NCBI RefSeq assembly: GCF_964275005.1
Contig: NC_092701.1
Span: 6,244,715-6,308,714 of the forward strand
DNA length: 64,000 nucleotides
Source: Diadema setosum
Lineage: Eukaryota > Echinodermata > Echinoidea > Diadematoida > Diadematidae
Direction: 5' to 3'
Part shown: piece after piece, positions 22,041 to 34,300 of the stretch
Position numbering within the stretch: the stretch's first letter is position 1
Layout of the letters: each line of letters starts with the position of its first letter
Program-made: the position numbers and the translations under genes
Notes under the pieces: generated by a model
The model's input: the letters and a program-made list of their open reading frames with translations, nothing else
Database searches by the model: none
Told to the model about the DNA's origin: nothing

Positions 22041-22459
22041 CCCATACGCAACTGTCCCATACGTGACACGTCATGTCTGTCTTTAATTAGAACCTGTAAT
22101 TAGAGTTTTTTGCCTAATGACATGAAACTTACCTGTGATAATCTTGAATGTTGTGACTTTCATCACAGTGAGTTACAAGTTGTAGAATGAAATACTTTCA
22201 GAGAGTTTTGAGGTTGAAAAAAAATGTTCAAAAAAACAAAATTTTTCTGGTCCCATACGTAACGGCACATATTTTCTCTTCTAGAATATAATTGTGATGG
22301 TCATTTTTCTCCATTTTTTACATGATTATACTTCTCCTAGATATCAATCACCATGACAAAGTTCAATATGATCAAAGGCCATTAACACTATTTTTCAGGT
22401 CATAAAAGTCTCTAAATGTCCCATACGTAACGCGCGTGTTATCTTGGACTTGCCCTATA

Positions 22460-23612
22460 CTATTCAACCGAAGAGACTATTGGTAGCATTGCAGCAACAT
22501 TTATACACGCGATTATGACATTTACAAGACATTTACAAGTACCGAAACAAACTTCGCTTGACACATTCATGTTTCTGAGGGTTGACTGAAGGGGGGGGGA
22601 TGATAAGCATGAAAAAAATACATAGGGGAAAAAAAGAATGCAAAACACATTCTGTTTCACGTGTCTCATCCTCATTTCGACAATGAAGGTAAGATGGTAT
22701 CACGAAATCTCTTTCAGTGGTAGATGGACTAGTAGAGATTTCTTTCACCCTTTAAACCTTTGTATCCCCCTCCATAATTACCTTCTGAAAGAGACAATCA
22801 AGTAAGTAAATCTCTTTTATACCGATGGGATTAAAGTGATCATTATTTTTCAATATCTCCTATATTTTCCAGGTTTGTATAACATTAAACCACTCACAGA
22901 CTCGTCGTAAACCCAATTTGAATCTGCACTTCTACCGGTTATAGTACACCGAATGTAACATTGATTGTTACACTGTTATGACCCCCTCGCTCTAGTGGTG
23001 TTGAAACATAACTGTATTATGGCCCACTTACTATAAATACGCTCTATAATTTACGCTATACTTTATGATTGTTATTGTAACGTGTGAGCGTGTTCGATAG
23101 CGTACATTTTTGTGCTTGTGTACGTCTCATTGTTTGCAAACTGCTATTATTGGAAAGTAAGGAGAATAAAGCAAAGGGAGAAAGAAACACATTATCACGG
23201 ACTAGATCGCTCTCGAAAACAGTCCCAAGAGTATCGTGGTCCGAATCGATACGGGAACGAACGGCCGATTGTTGATAGATATAGCCCAAGTCTTGATTGA
23301 GCGATAGCTTAGTTCTTTTTGAAGTCTTTGCAGGAGATCGAATCAGTCTCGACTTCGGCCATGGAAATATCGAACGATCATTAATGTAAAGAATGTCCTT
23401 TTTACGACTACCTTTTAGGATGTCATTAAGCCTCGGTTTTCTCATTGATTGGTGGTGGGGGTGGGGTGAAAACCCCTATTGTGAATCGCATTGACTGTTC
23501 AAGAATAAATAGGTTTGGGGACCATTATCTCCCAATTGTTTCTGTTTCTGCATTCTCTTGCTTTTGTTATTCTGATTTTTTTTCAATGGACAGCATGCAA
23601 AGATATTGTATC

Positions 23613-23653
<41 letters not shown>

Positions 23654-24404
23654 TTGCTTGTTTGACAACTACCTACAATGATAAGATAGTGATCTGCTGC
23701 CTTCGTGCATATACCTGTATAATGATGTAAAATACGGGTTGAGATTGTTCGCACTATCGCATGTTAAAGGGGTTTGTAATTTCAATGGCAATACAAATCG
23801 CAGGCATATCTACGATTTACGGTACGATCTGATGAAACATATCTTCCTTTTGATTGTACATTTCCTTGACCTTTGGGATCCTTATACGCCAAGGTAAACA
23901 TTAATCTAACGGAGCTAGTTCTTATGCCCTTACAATATCCTAGAAAATGGAAATTGAAATTCTTTTTCTATTTTCTTCAGATTGTAGGATACCACATATT
24001 ATTATGTGATATACTAGCAACAGAATTGTAGAGTTTTCTAAGTTTTCATCGAGATATTGCGACGGTGAATTGAATTCAAACTTTCACAATTGATATCAAA
24101 TAGACAGCTAATTGCTATATTATATTCATCAAACGAAATATTATGTGTTTGGGAAACGATTATAACAATGACATTGATAAGAACAATAAATTGGAATGAG
24201 AACAAGAATCAAGATGATGATAATGATAACATAGATTATTATGATAATGAAAAAAAAATCATAAGTATTGGTTCTTACACGATCGTTCTGCCAAGAGTAG
24301 TTTTGTGGGTGTTATTATTATTAATATTCCCGAGGGTCCTGACTTTCATGACATTGCCAAACACCTATTTGCACGTGAAAACGAAGAATCGTCAAAGAAT
24401 CGTC
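22460..24404. other. Gene-poor stretch with one 129-codon open frame
   Basis: No recognised repeat apart from a (TC)n run at about 23616-23650. The minus-strand ORF 23056-23445 is described as its own entry. Confidence 0.5.
23056..23445 (-). CDS. Uncertain ORF, 129 residues, no recognised homology
   Basis: Starts at an ATG and reads MRKPRLNDILKGSRKKDI... with mixed, non-repetitive composition (KTSKRTKLSLNQDLGYIY, RIDSDHDTLGTVFESD). It could be a short gene or an exon. Against it: an ORF of this length is expected by chance about once in a window this AT-rich, and no splice partner, domain or neighbour supports it. Confidence 0.2.
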   Translation of the reverse strand: MRKPRLNDILKGSRKKDILYINDRSIFPWPKSRLIRSPAKTSKRTKLSLNQDLGYIYQQSAVRSRIDSDHDTLGTVFESDLVRDNVFLSPFALFSLLSNNSSLQTMRRTQAQKCTLSNTLTRYNNNHKV

Positions 24405-24500
24405 ACCCTGTCTAAGGACAGATCTGAGCGGGATTTAAACCCAGAGTCTACTCTTTCTAGCATCTCATCGGAAATCTACAGCCCTGTGGGCGATACGTTA
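24405..24500 (-). mobile_element. tRNA-like SINE fragment
   Basis: On the minus strand a degenerate B box (GGTTTAAATCCCGCTC) sits downstream of 'ctagaaagagtagactctgg', tRNA-like in spacing. Only the head is visible. Confidence 0.35.
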
Positions 24501-24512
24501 GTAATATTCTTC

Positions 24513-24775
24513 TACACTCTAAAAAAAAAAAAAAAAAAAAAATATCCGGGTCAGAACTGACCCGGAACTGTTCCGTTGGGGTCACACCCCGTTCCGGGTA
24601 AAAATGAGTTGGAATTTGGTCATGAAGACCCGGAATGGGGTCACCCTGACCCAATTTATGACTCTGAATGGGGTCATATCTGACCCTATTCCTTGTCATT
24701 TCTGACTCGGAACGGGGTGTGACCCCAACGGACCCAGTTCCAGGTCAGTTCTGACTCGGATGTTTTAAGAGTGTA
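24513..24775. mobile_element. TACACTCT MITE with GACCCGG-rich arms
   Basis: Left end TACACTCTAAAAA and right end TTTTAAGAGTGTA are inverted, followed inward by ATCCGGGTCAGAACTGACCC and its mirror. The interior is a series of GGGTCA/TGACCC palindromes, nearest ends identical over about 30 bp. Confidence 0.85.
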
Positions 24776-27512
24776 TATTTACATCCTATACATGATGCCA
24801 TCTACTCCCTCTCTATATATGTATCTTTCTTTGATTGTTAGATGTTTATATAATTTTTATCTTTATTAAAATCACTGTGCTCCATTCAGGTTTTTCATCA
24901 GAGATTCGTTTTAATCTGCTCTTTTGTTTTGTTTGTTTTGTTTTGTGAGGAGGTTGGATCTACAGAAAATAGAAGTATGACCTCTTAATTGGGTTCCAAC
25001 ACTGGTCTTTTTTTTTATTTGTTTGTTTGTTTTTGTATTTGTTTTTGTCAACTGTAGCTGTCATTGGGCGACATATTAGGAAGAATTTACTTCCGAATTT
25101 TACAAGCTTTGCTTGGTTATTTTACGCCGAAAGCCAACGTTTTGCATTTCATCTGTATCTTTGACTTATCTGTTTCATTTAATGTGTATTTCGTCTGGTA
25201 AACAAAGCAAAACAAAGTGAAGCTAAAACTCAACTCAACTTCACTATGTATACGGTAATCATGCACACGATGACACAACTCCCACTTTCACTGACTTTCG
25301 CAAAAGAAAAAAGAAAGGAGATAGATAATTATTTCTTGCGTCATCAATCATTCAATCGAAGTAGCAAATTAATTATAATCAAACGGAACCCGCGGAGGCA
25401 AAACTGATTTTGCAATCGCTATCACAAATTGTTAATGACACAATACGATACCATTACGTCGTTTCGTACTTTCATGAAAATTGATATGAAAAAAGTGTTA
25501 AACACTCAAATTTATTTCGAAACTGCGAAGAATCGAAGAATCACGGCTCTCCCATATTTCCAGATGATAATGTTGCATCTACATTATTTTCGTCATCAAT
25601 GTATACAAGTCGAATTCAAACTGCGGGAACATACTTTTCGCATGAAATACATCATTCCTGATTTCGCCATCACCATGATAACAGATCTAATTTCTAAGAA
25701 CTTCATACCATGCTGATATTGACGAAAAAGAACGAGCCTTGAAATTGAACAGATGTTGCACAAGCAATCTTCTTACTGAAGGAGAGTAAACTAGGTTATT
25801 CCGACTGATCAACTACGGGATTTCAATTCCTCTTCTGGGGCCGGAAATGCTTAAAACGCATATTGCAATTCACAGATATTTTGGAGAAAAAAAAACTTCC
25901 AGTTATTCGCCATATATCAGCAAACTAATCATTCCTCTTTTTTTAAGCGGAGATTGTATATTATTGTGTATTACTCATAGCTATGGCAGGCTTGGGGGTG
26001 AGGCAAAGAAATTGAAGACAAGTTCTAGTATTACCATAAATGACCATAGTGACTAGATTATAGATGAATCGTAAGCAGCCTGAAACGGGTGAATCGCTGT
26101 TGCGAATATTGGCAAAATTCAGAATCGCGAATTCCGAATTCAACAGAAATTGAAATATCGACAAGAAATGAGTGAAAAGAACAGTGGTTCTTATGTGGTG
26201 TTTAGGCATTTCAAAATTCTTTTGTTTGAAAGAATTCTTGAGCTATAATGGAACCAATCATTCATCATGGTTATAAATTCACCCCACGTCTACTAGTTCA
26301 TGTCAAGCAACAAGTATAATCAAGTCAATTTCAGTGTTCGATGAAAGTAAGAGATTATCAGTGAAGAAGGTTGAAGATGATTTATTACAGGTTTGTTTTT
26401 TTTTTTCTAATCAATTAGAACGTACAAATTCATTTGAACAGAGGGTGACAATTATTTTCTTTTAATCTGTCATAGGTCATCTTCATCCCTTTGCATCAAT
26501 GGTCTCTTGCTTTCATTTCAACAACAACATTCTCTTGCTTTCATTCAACAAGGCTTTTCGCCTTGGACTATTAACATAACATTGTCGGAATTTCCAAGTC
26601 TAGGTATATTTTTCATCGTGTTTCTGCTGGCAACCAGGGATAGCCTGGTGGTAGTGTGGCTAAAAATGAACAAACAAACCGTGGATGACAGGTTCGATTC
26701 CCTCTGGTCCCTTTTTCTGACATATTTTTAAAAAAAAAAAGACAAGCAGTTGCGATCTTATAATTACTTTGGTTTGAAAAAAGGGGACATTTGATGAACA
26801 ACAACAACAACAACAACAACAAAATCTGTTATATCTTATTACGAGCATTGTTGACACTTTTTACAAGATAGTGTTAGCATGAATTTGCTATAAAATATCC
26901 AAATGCAAACATTGTCAAATTTTGTGATAATATGCCGGCTAACAGTGCCTCCGTTAGGTGGATGACAGATATGTATCGACTGCAAAATACAAAACTTTAC
27001 GCAAAACCAAACTGTATTGCACAATTGAGAATGAACTGACAAATGAAGTGAATGGTCCTGACTTAAACGGACATTCAAACATGTAAGACTCTCTCGTGGT
27101 TTTGCTCACGTAAATCAATGCATTCGACCCGAAACGCATTCGAATTTTAAGACCGTAATCAAAATATTGAGTACTGAATTTACTTTGGAAGAATGTTTTA
27201 TCACACACGAATCTACATAACAATATTGTCGTCACAAATAAAAAAAAAAAAAAGGAGTGATAAATTTGTGAACATTTCCCTGTGTTCTTTTGTGAGGGAA
27301 TGAGTTAGTAAAAAAAAAATAATAATCACACTAATTTCCTCTCTCTCCTCCCTGGAAACAAGGGATTGGCTTCTGCTTTGTAGGACAAAGGTGGAGTTGA
27401 TTTATAAATGCAGAGCAATCGTTACATTTAACCCGTTTCCCCTCGCGATCATGAAACCATGTGGACTTTGTACAGGTTCCAGCAAGTTCCCACGGGATAC
27501 AAGTTAAATGTC
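24776..27512. other. Gene-free stretch downstream of the 27.5-kb gene
   Basis: AT-rich. It holds T-rich runs, a tRNA-like segment at 26634-26715 and (AAC)n at 26798-26821. The 3' UTR of the minus-strand gene should occupy the right-hand part, but no clear AATAAA on that strand could be assigned. Confidence 0.5.
26634..26715 (+). mobile_element. tRNA-derived SINE head
   Basis: A-box-like TAGCCTGGTGGTAGTG and B box AGGTTCGATTCCC, about 50 bp apart, followed by a T/A-rich tail. Short relic. Confidence 0.55.
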
Positions 27513-28835
27513 CTAGCGGCCAACTTTGCCTTTGGAGAAGATTTCCTGTATGCTGAGCTCTTGGTCGAGGTCGACTTCGACTGGATCGCGCCACCGCAGG
27601 TACCTAGCTTGCCGCGCCTGGGCGTAGGCGCTGTCGGCGTCAGGAAGCATGTGCATTGTTCTCAGCGCGCCGTCGGGTGCGTATCGTTCTTGGTCGAAGG
27701 CGATTTCGGGGTTTTTGATAATCTCCTTTACGCGCTTGGCGTCACGACCTAACACTGCAAGACTCAGTTCGGACTCCGCGCTCTTCTTCGTCGCACCCTG
27801 GGCGTTGATTCCGTTGACGATGGCAGCGTTGGGGTCCGTTGGCAAAGACTCACGAGGTACGGCATACTTATTCACCTTTGATTCGCTCCGCTCGAGAATG
27901 GCTACTTGACTCTGACGACGAATGATGCTAGGGCGATGAGGTGACGACAAAGGCATCGCGTTAACGTTGACCTGGGGCAAGACTTCATCGTTTCGCGTCA
28001 CTCCGGCATCGAAGTTGGCGTTGACGTCCTCTGACATTAATCGCTTCGAGATGGCAAATTTGGCGTCGCTCACGTCAAACTCAGCGAGAGACATACGGTT
28101 ACCTTTTCGTCTGATTTGCGGCGGAAATGTCCCTCTTGTGTCGAGGCCATCCTCCTTAAGATCACCCCATTGGTCTATGGTCGCTGAACCAAGGTCACCG
28201 ACTTCCATGGATTTACTCTCAAGTCTTACTATTGGTGAGTGCAGTGGAGATCGAGCTGGTGAATGAGCAGGGGGTACAGGTGTCAATGACCTGGTGAACT
28301 GGTCTACTTTCAATGACAACAAATTTTTCTGTCGTCCCTCGTTCTTCTTGAGCTCCAGGAGTTTCGTGTTGGGGTCGTTCTGCTCGTCTTTCAATCTCCG
28401 CATGTCCAGCTCGTTTTTCAAGGGGCCCGCAAGCCCGATCGCCGGCAGACCTGAGTCCTTCTCCCTGTGACCAGCTGTACTAATGTTCCGCCGCGAACCG
28501 TACGGCGACTTTCCCCTCCTATCCGTGCTCGCGGTACCCAACCTCATCTTCGCTCGCGGTTCCTCGACTCCCGAGTCCGAAATCGATCCGAAACGATTCG
28601 ACAGCATCTTAGCGTTGATGCTGGCGTTGTTGACCCGGCGCTTAGAGGTCCCGTGATGTCCCTTCTCTCGTACCCTCTCCAACTCCTGCTGGAGGCGCAT
28701 CTTCTCTCTCCTGATCGTCATCAAGTGCATTCGCTCGAGATCGCGTCGAGTTTCGGACTCGCGTCGGCCGGTTCTCCCGCCCATGGCGGCTCGGTGGCGG
28801 AGCATATCATCACCCGTCGTTGACAACATTGCCAT
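27513..28835 (-). CDS. Uncharacterised basic coiled-coil/disordered protein, 440 residues, single exon
   Basis: I do not recognise the family. ATG at 28835 is the first methionine after an in-frame stop (TAA 15 codons upstream), so the 5' end looks complete. Residues about 27-58 (RRDLERMHLMTIRREKMRLQ...) form a likely coiled coil. The middle is basic, serine/proline rich, with three SP sites close together (AHSPARSPLHSP) suggesting proline-directed phosphorylation. The last 70 residues are more ordered in appearance (ELSLAVLGRDAKRVKEII, then AYAQARQARYLRWRDPVEVD). No signal peptide or membrane segment. The frame is clearly GC-richer than its flanks and uses varied codons over 1.3 kb, so it is a real coding region. 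The lack of introns, beside intron-bearing neighbours, could mean a large terminal exon or a retrocopy; no poly-A tract or flanking repeat proves the latter. Confidence 0.85.
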   Translation of the reverse strand: MAMLSTTGDDMLRHRAAMGGRTGRRESETRRDLERMHLMTIRREKMRLQQELERVREKGHHGTSKRRVNNASINAKMLSNRFGSISDSGVEEPRAKMRLGTASTDRRGKSPYGSRRNISTAGHREKDSGLPAIGLAGPLKNELDMRRLKDEQNDPNTKLLELKKNEGRQKNLLSLKVDQFTRSLTPVPPAHSPARSPLHSPIVRLESKSMEVGDLGSATIDQWGDLKEDGLDTRGTFPPQIRRKGNRMSLAEFDVSDAKFAISKRLMSEDVNANFDAGVTRNDEVLPQVNVNAMPLSSPHRPSIIRRQSQVAILERSESKVNKYAVPRESLPTDPNAAIVNGINAQGATKKSAESELSLAVLGRDAKRVKEIIKNPEIAFDQERYAPDGALRTMHMLPDADSAYAQARQARYLRWRDPVEVDLDQELSIQEIFSKGKVGR

Positions 28836-28841
28836 CAATGG

Positions 28842-28849
28842 TGACGTCA
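28842..28849. promoter_or_regulatory. CRE-type palindrome TGACGTCA next to the start codon
   Basis: A perfect TGACGTCA ends 7 bp before the ATG of the 440-residue gene. A second one lies at 29673-29680. CREB/ATF factors bind this site in animals; here it is only a sequence match. Confidence 0.3.
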
Positions 28850-30900
28850 ACGCTACGTCTGTCAACGACTGGAAGCTTTAGCCTCTGTTGCTTGCACCCT
28901 CAAGAAGAAGCTGTTTTGTTTGTAATTTAAACGTGGATGTGCAAGATGCACGCAACAAAAGACACAGCACGCAAAGAGCACAACGTTATATGGATTTATA
29001 ACTTTGCATGTTTCACGAACTTGTTCCAAGTACTTTTAACTCCTGGTGGGTTACACCACAAATGCAAGCCGCCTTAAGCTATGAGCACAAAGTTGAGTAA
29101 ACGGATTTGTCACTGTGAAATCCTGTCTTGAATTTATAAAACTTTTCCCCCTGGCTGGATGAATATAATAGTCAATCACATATTTGTCGTTACTGCTGAA
29201 ATGCTGATTGCACGGCTGATTCAATATACGGCGAAAGTCCACCCACACGAACTTCAGAAATGTCGAAGCACAGAAGCAGCTTATGTGCATCCAACAGCAA
29301 CAGGAAAATCAATAGTTTCGCTTGACTTCATCCGGAAGACACAAGAATCCTTTTCATGGGAATAGACCCGTTTCTGTCTCTTGTTAGAGGATAGGTGACG
29401 ATTGAAGAGCCCTTTGTTAGAGCACGAAGAACTGAAGAACTCTAATTTCACTCAATTTCTACGAAGAATAGTACGTCATGGTTTACCGTAGCAAACAAAA
29501 CGATTTCACGCGACTTCGGCCCATACGACATGCTGCGTGCTGTCTGCCGTGCTGTCTTTTCACGTTTCGTGTTGGTACTAAACTGCCATCGATCGCCGAT
29601 CCTTGCGCCACATGTCAACAGAGTATGCAAAGGAGATCAAAAGGAGTTCAGAAGAGTTCTTGCGGACATCTATGACGTCATCACTGTTCCAGGGAAGCGC
29701 TCACTATTGTTTTCCCGCCTTTAAACCTTCTCACGTCCTTTCAAGCAGAGTCTTACCTACAATGAAGCGAGAGAAAAGAATTGTATACATCGACTGCATT
29801 TGAAAATATTGATTAGAATGCTAGTTTCTTTTTTTGTTGTTTTTGTTTTTAGTTTCTGTAAGACATGCAAACAGCAACATAGTTATACTCTGAACATGGC
29901 TTTTGGTAATCAAGATATGGTCATTATCAGCGGAGATCTCTGTAATCTGGAAATTCAGCGATCTCGTGTGAACTGTTGCTGGTTATGTCGATAGCATAGT
30001 GACTACCAATTTGCTTATTTTTGAATTGGTCCTGTTGAGAACAAAAGAACTTCCACGCCATGTATTTCATACTGAAAATTATAAGTTCAATATGTTTCTA
30101 TTCTCAACATAGAATATTATGCATAAACGATGTAACCAAAGAACATGACTACCAAAAAAAAAATAAATAAAAAAACGAGTGCTTTAACAAAACGATATAG
30201 AGCACAGCAACAAACATTTTACTATTCAAGCATGCTGATTGCTTCTCCCGAAACGAAGGAAAACATTCTGACCTTTTCCCCACTTTTCATGCCTATAATG
30301 TCCGTGATTATCAAAGATTAAGGTTCAAGTTCAGAACAGATTGCCATTATTTTACCTGGTATGTTTATCTGAGCTTTCAAGATGTGACAATTAGATTATC
30401 TGCTGTGTTACTTGTTCGATCTATAAGAGTACATCTAGACGTGATATCTTATTGTGTGCCGTAGCATGGACAGTGTACTGAAGTACCTCTTTAACACACC
30501 CAAGCAGATTTTAATGCTCACGTGACACCAAGAAATTAGAAATCATAATCACACTTGAGAGGGTCATTATTAGAGGATTCGTTAATGATTGGTTCAATGA
30601 AAGGTGGGACAAGCATTTATCTTGAATAACATCTGAATGTTGTCCTTGATATTGACACAACTTGATCAGTAAAGTTTGTGGGGGTTTTTTTTCCTCCGAA
30701 ATATCATGATAAGAGAACGGTTGCTTTCAATCTTATCGGTAATCTTAAACTGTGTAGATAGTAGCTATTGTTTATTTTGCACTTAAGTGAAACGAACCCT
30801 TGGAAATAATTAGATTTTCTTATTGTATTATAGGTAAAACAAACATTATAGAGCAAAGTCTCATTCCACGTATTTTCTTTAGATTTGGTTGATCTGATTT
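28850..30900. other. Upstream region of the 440-residue gene; no other gene seen
   Basis: 29440-29720 is less AT-rich, with several CpGs and a TGACGTCA at 29673-29680, and might be promoter or an untranslated first exon. Short frames there lack support. Confidence 0.4.
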
Positions 30901-31068
30901 GTAATGGCGGATCCAGAGGGGGCGCAACCGGCGCACCGCCCCCCTTTTATTTTTCGTTAAAAACAAAAGAAATAAAAAGAAAAAATGAAATGAAACCGGA
31001 AGTGGTACCAGAAATATTAGTTGCCCACCCCCCCCCCCCCTTTTCAGAATTTTTGGATTCGCCCCTGG
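30901..31068. mobile_element. CAGTGGCGGATC-type MITE, copy 2
   Basis: ATGGCGGATCCAGAGGGGGC at the left, mirrored by GGATTCGCCCCTGGAT at the right. The core GCGCACCGCCCCCCTTTTAT matches the other copies. Confidence 0.75.
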
Positions 31069-31222
31069 ATTTGTGATATGCTTTACTCCGAGTTGGCTAA
31101 GTTTGAATCAGTGCAATTTCATTTCACTTTAATTCACTCATTATCAGCTAGTTTTTTTTTTTGTCTACACATGGTGTATGTGTGTGTGTGTAGCGTCCTT
31201 AAAGATGACTTCAGCAGATCTA

Positions 31223-31380
31223 GGCCCTGTTTCATAAAAGATGTTAGGATACCAGCTCTTGCTGGAATGGAAACTTCCAATAGCAAAAGCCAATCAGGAA
31301 GCTGGATTCTTGTCGTTACCATGACGATTGCCATTCCAGCAAGAGTTGTTATCGTATCAACCTCTTATGAAATGGGGCCC
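31223..31380. mobile_element. Short palindromic MITE, GGCCCTGTTTCATAA ends
   Basis: GGCCCTGTTTCATAAAAGATG at the left pairs with CCTCTTATGAAATGGGGCCC at the right; next inward ACCAGCTCTTGCTGGAAT pairs with ATTCCAGCAAGAGTTGTTAT. About 158 bp, no coding. Confidence 0.85.
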
Positions 31381-34300
31381 TGATTTTGATTTACTCTGCT
31401 TAGTTGTTATGCAAGGCCGCTTTTAGACGTGGTACTCCCACATAGTTGCGTGGTAGTCGAAGAATAGCTTTTTAAGATGAATTATAAGATGCGGACGCTA
31501 TGACGAAGCAGCTTCCCTGGTTGAACAATGGAAACAGGTGCCTCGTGCACGCAAGGAACACCATTTTAGCCTAATTAGCGTCATCTTAACGTTCGCGTAA
31601 CAGATCTAAAGCTCGCTGAGTCAACTATACCACTGGAACTGCCAGTTTTCGTTGACAAAATACAGGCAATGACAGGTAAAAGTGGTTGCCTTCAGATACA
31701 CTATTAATACTCGAGTGAAAAAAATATATGTATTTATCTTAATGAGGCGTATAATAATAATGATATATAGGCTTAATGTTTTCATCATTAAATCAACATT
31801 AACGACAATTATGTTGACCGAACTATCATGTGAAAATAAGAAATCTTAGGGAATGCTTGTGTGACTAGAGATTATTTTCGCTGTTTGTTTGTTGTTGTTT
31901 TTTGTGTGTGTATGCGTGTTTTTTTTGGGGGGGGGTGGGGGGAGGTCATAAAGGGGAGTACGATGGTGTCAATGAGGATGCCTTTTTTTTCACGAAAATA
32001 CGCTTAACAAAACTACCGAAAGAAGTAAAACTCAGGAAGGATAGGCTAGATATTAATCTAAAAAGCGCCGTTCATCGTGCCCTTATGATATGACAACCGC
32101 GGCAAGCTTCTGGCTTTTTTTTTTCTTTGTTAATCCTTTAGATGCTGACGTCAGGACAGCGAAGTATTCAGGATGCGACTTTGATAGACAGTGGGAAAAA
32201 AAGTTGTCGTATTCAACGGATAAAGGGATGTATCAACACTAAATGATAGGCTTTTGGGTTGTTGTTTTTATTTTGCTGTTAGTTGTTGTTGATCAGTAAT
32301 TATCTCAATGACTACAAGAGATAAACACGTTCCTTATTGCTTCATTCAAAATTGCAAAGACATCAACCGATTTGTACGGATGACTTGCTCATTCAGGCCT
32401 TCCATATAGACCTTCCATTAAGGACTAAAAAACTAAGCACGCATAAACAATCTGAATGACTTGATGTAGATATCAATTGGAAGTTCAGCGAGTTTCTTCA
32501 TCGTTAACATGGTTAACAACAAACAGTGACAAACATATTTGAAGTAACATGATATGTCATCATTTGCAGGTAATGTAAGTATCAAAACATCGTCACTCTA
32601 TATCTACAAAATTCATAGAAATGTCTCTCAGCTACTATACAAATGAAATATCATGGACCAAGGTCTATGGTAAATTCAAATGCACCGCGAAACAGGAGAT
32701 TATAGTAAATGCATAATGATCAGTCACTAATAGACTGACAATACACAATAATCTCCCATAGATATCTACGGAAGAGCGTTGTAACACAATAAGTGATCTC
32801 GACTTCGATAAAGCGTGGAAAGGCAGTCGGCATAACGTATTGTATTTTCAATAGAAATTTGTGTCAGGTTGTGTCTGGGTATAATCTTTGTGTAGGCGTT
32901 GAGGACTGATTGTATAATCAGACGACTTCGGCATCGATCCGACGATTTCTCATACCTACCCGTACTGAGACTAAAGTATATAATGTGGGAAATCCTTTCC
33001 CTAAAGTAGGGGATAAAGGAAAAACACAGAGACGAGTCCGGTACAAAGTGGTATAGGCTTGTGTAGTATAATCTAATTATCATCAGGTCCTGCTAATCAT
33101 TCTAAAATAACCAGAAAGTGTGATATATAGTCTACTTTCGCTATTCAACATGTCATTTCGAGAACCAAAAAGAACAAGGAAAAAGAAAGAAAGAAAGAAA
33201 GAAACCATCAAAAAACAGGTTTTTCCTCAAAATAGTGGTGGACCACGTAACTTTGTAAAACACAGTTGTAGTTAATGTATTTCTCGCTCCAGCACCTGAG
33301 TAAAGAGAGGTGCAGAGATGTGTTCAGCTTTTGTGATCATGATCAAATGTAAGATTAGATCAAATATTGTGTTACCTGTGAAAGTGGAGTAATATTCGCG
33401 GTGTTGAAATTTTCGCGCATTTCGCGCAACCAGAAACTAGCGCGAAAATAATAGCACGCGAATATTTTTGCTTGCCATTATGTTCAAGTAGTTGATGTCT
33501 TGATTCCGGAATTAAAATCACGCGAAACTCTACTTACCCCGCCTAGCGCGAAAAATTAGTCACGCGAAAAAAATATCCGCGTTTACAGTATGTGCATTGA
33601 AACATGATCCTAAGTTCTGTTTCACATGGCAAGGCATCGCAATTCAACATTGAATTCACACGACAGAACAGCAGCTGTTCAAATAACCAGTCAGTTGCGA
33701 ATGTTTCACGTGTAACTATGTTTACCGCAGTAATGGTAACATACAGTAACTGCGAATCTCTTCACGAAGTGGCTCACCGGAATATTATAGCTTATAAAAT
33801 GGTGCAAGGTCTGTATATCGCGGAAAGGGCTGCTCGAAGTACAAATTGATGTAAAAGGTGTTAGTACTCTAGCTTAAAATTGTGATCAATTATTTTAGAT
33901 ACTGGAGGACCTATAAAACAAAAGCACCATTATCAATTCGCGTGCCTTCGTGTATGGTGGATAACAGTACCGGTAACTTGTTTTCAATCCGTTATCGTTA
34001 GTCCTAATGCTGAGTAAAAACAAACAAACAAACAAAAATAAAAACAAAAAAAACGTGAACGGCATTTTTTTCCATGAAGAAAGAGTAAGATACAAGCGGG
34101 TTCTTAATTGTTTTGTGAATTAACAAATATCAAATTTCTTTACGGACTTTTAAATGTTACCGACCATGTACAATTATGCGTGCGTGAAAGTTTGCATGCG
34201 ATCTTAGTATAGGGTCTTAAATAATGGAAATGAAAAGAACACTGACAGTTTGACCACACTGCACCTGAAGTGACTCAGTGGCTATTTGCATCCGCACGTC

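Larger units (their letters stand above)
20038..22459. mobile_element. 2.4-kb terminal-inverted-repeat element with eight GTCCCATACGTAAC motifs
   Basis: Bounded by TATAGGGCAAGTCCAAGATAA and its exact reverse complement (TTATCTTGGACTTGCCCTATA). The 14-bp motif GTCCCATACGTAAC or a one-base variant lies at 20715, 22039, 22054, 22250 and 22418, and inverted at 20552, 20883 and 20903. That is four near each end, as expected for subterminal transposase-binding repeats. No long ORF, so non-autonomous. It has been invaded by other MITEs (20128-20454, 21119-21290, 21310-21550) and contains a tandem duplication (21600-22040). Confidence 0.85.

Noticed and set aside
24090-24560. 156-codon plus-strand frame
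   Set aside because: Begins at TTG, runs through AT-rich repeats, a SINE-like head and the poly-A of a MITE; not a gene.
28836-28865. N-terminal extension of the 440-residue protein from TTG
   Set aside because: No ATG between the in-frame upstream stop and 28835, so the extension would need a non-ATG start.
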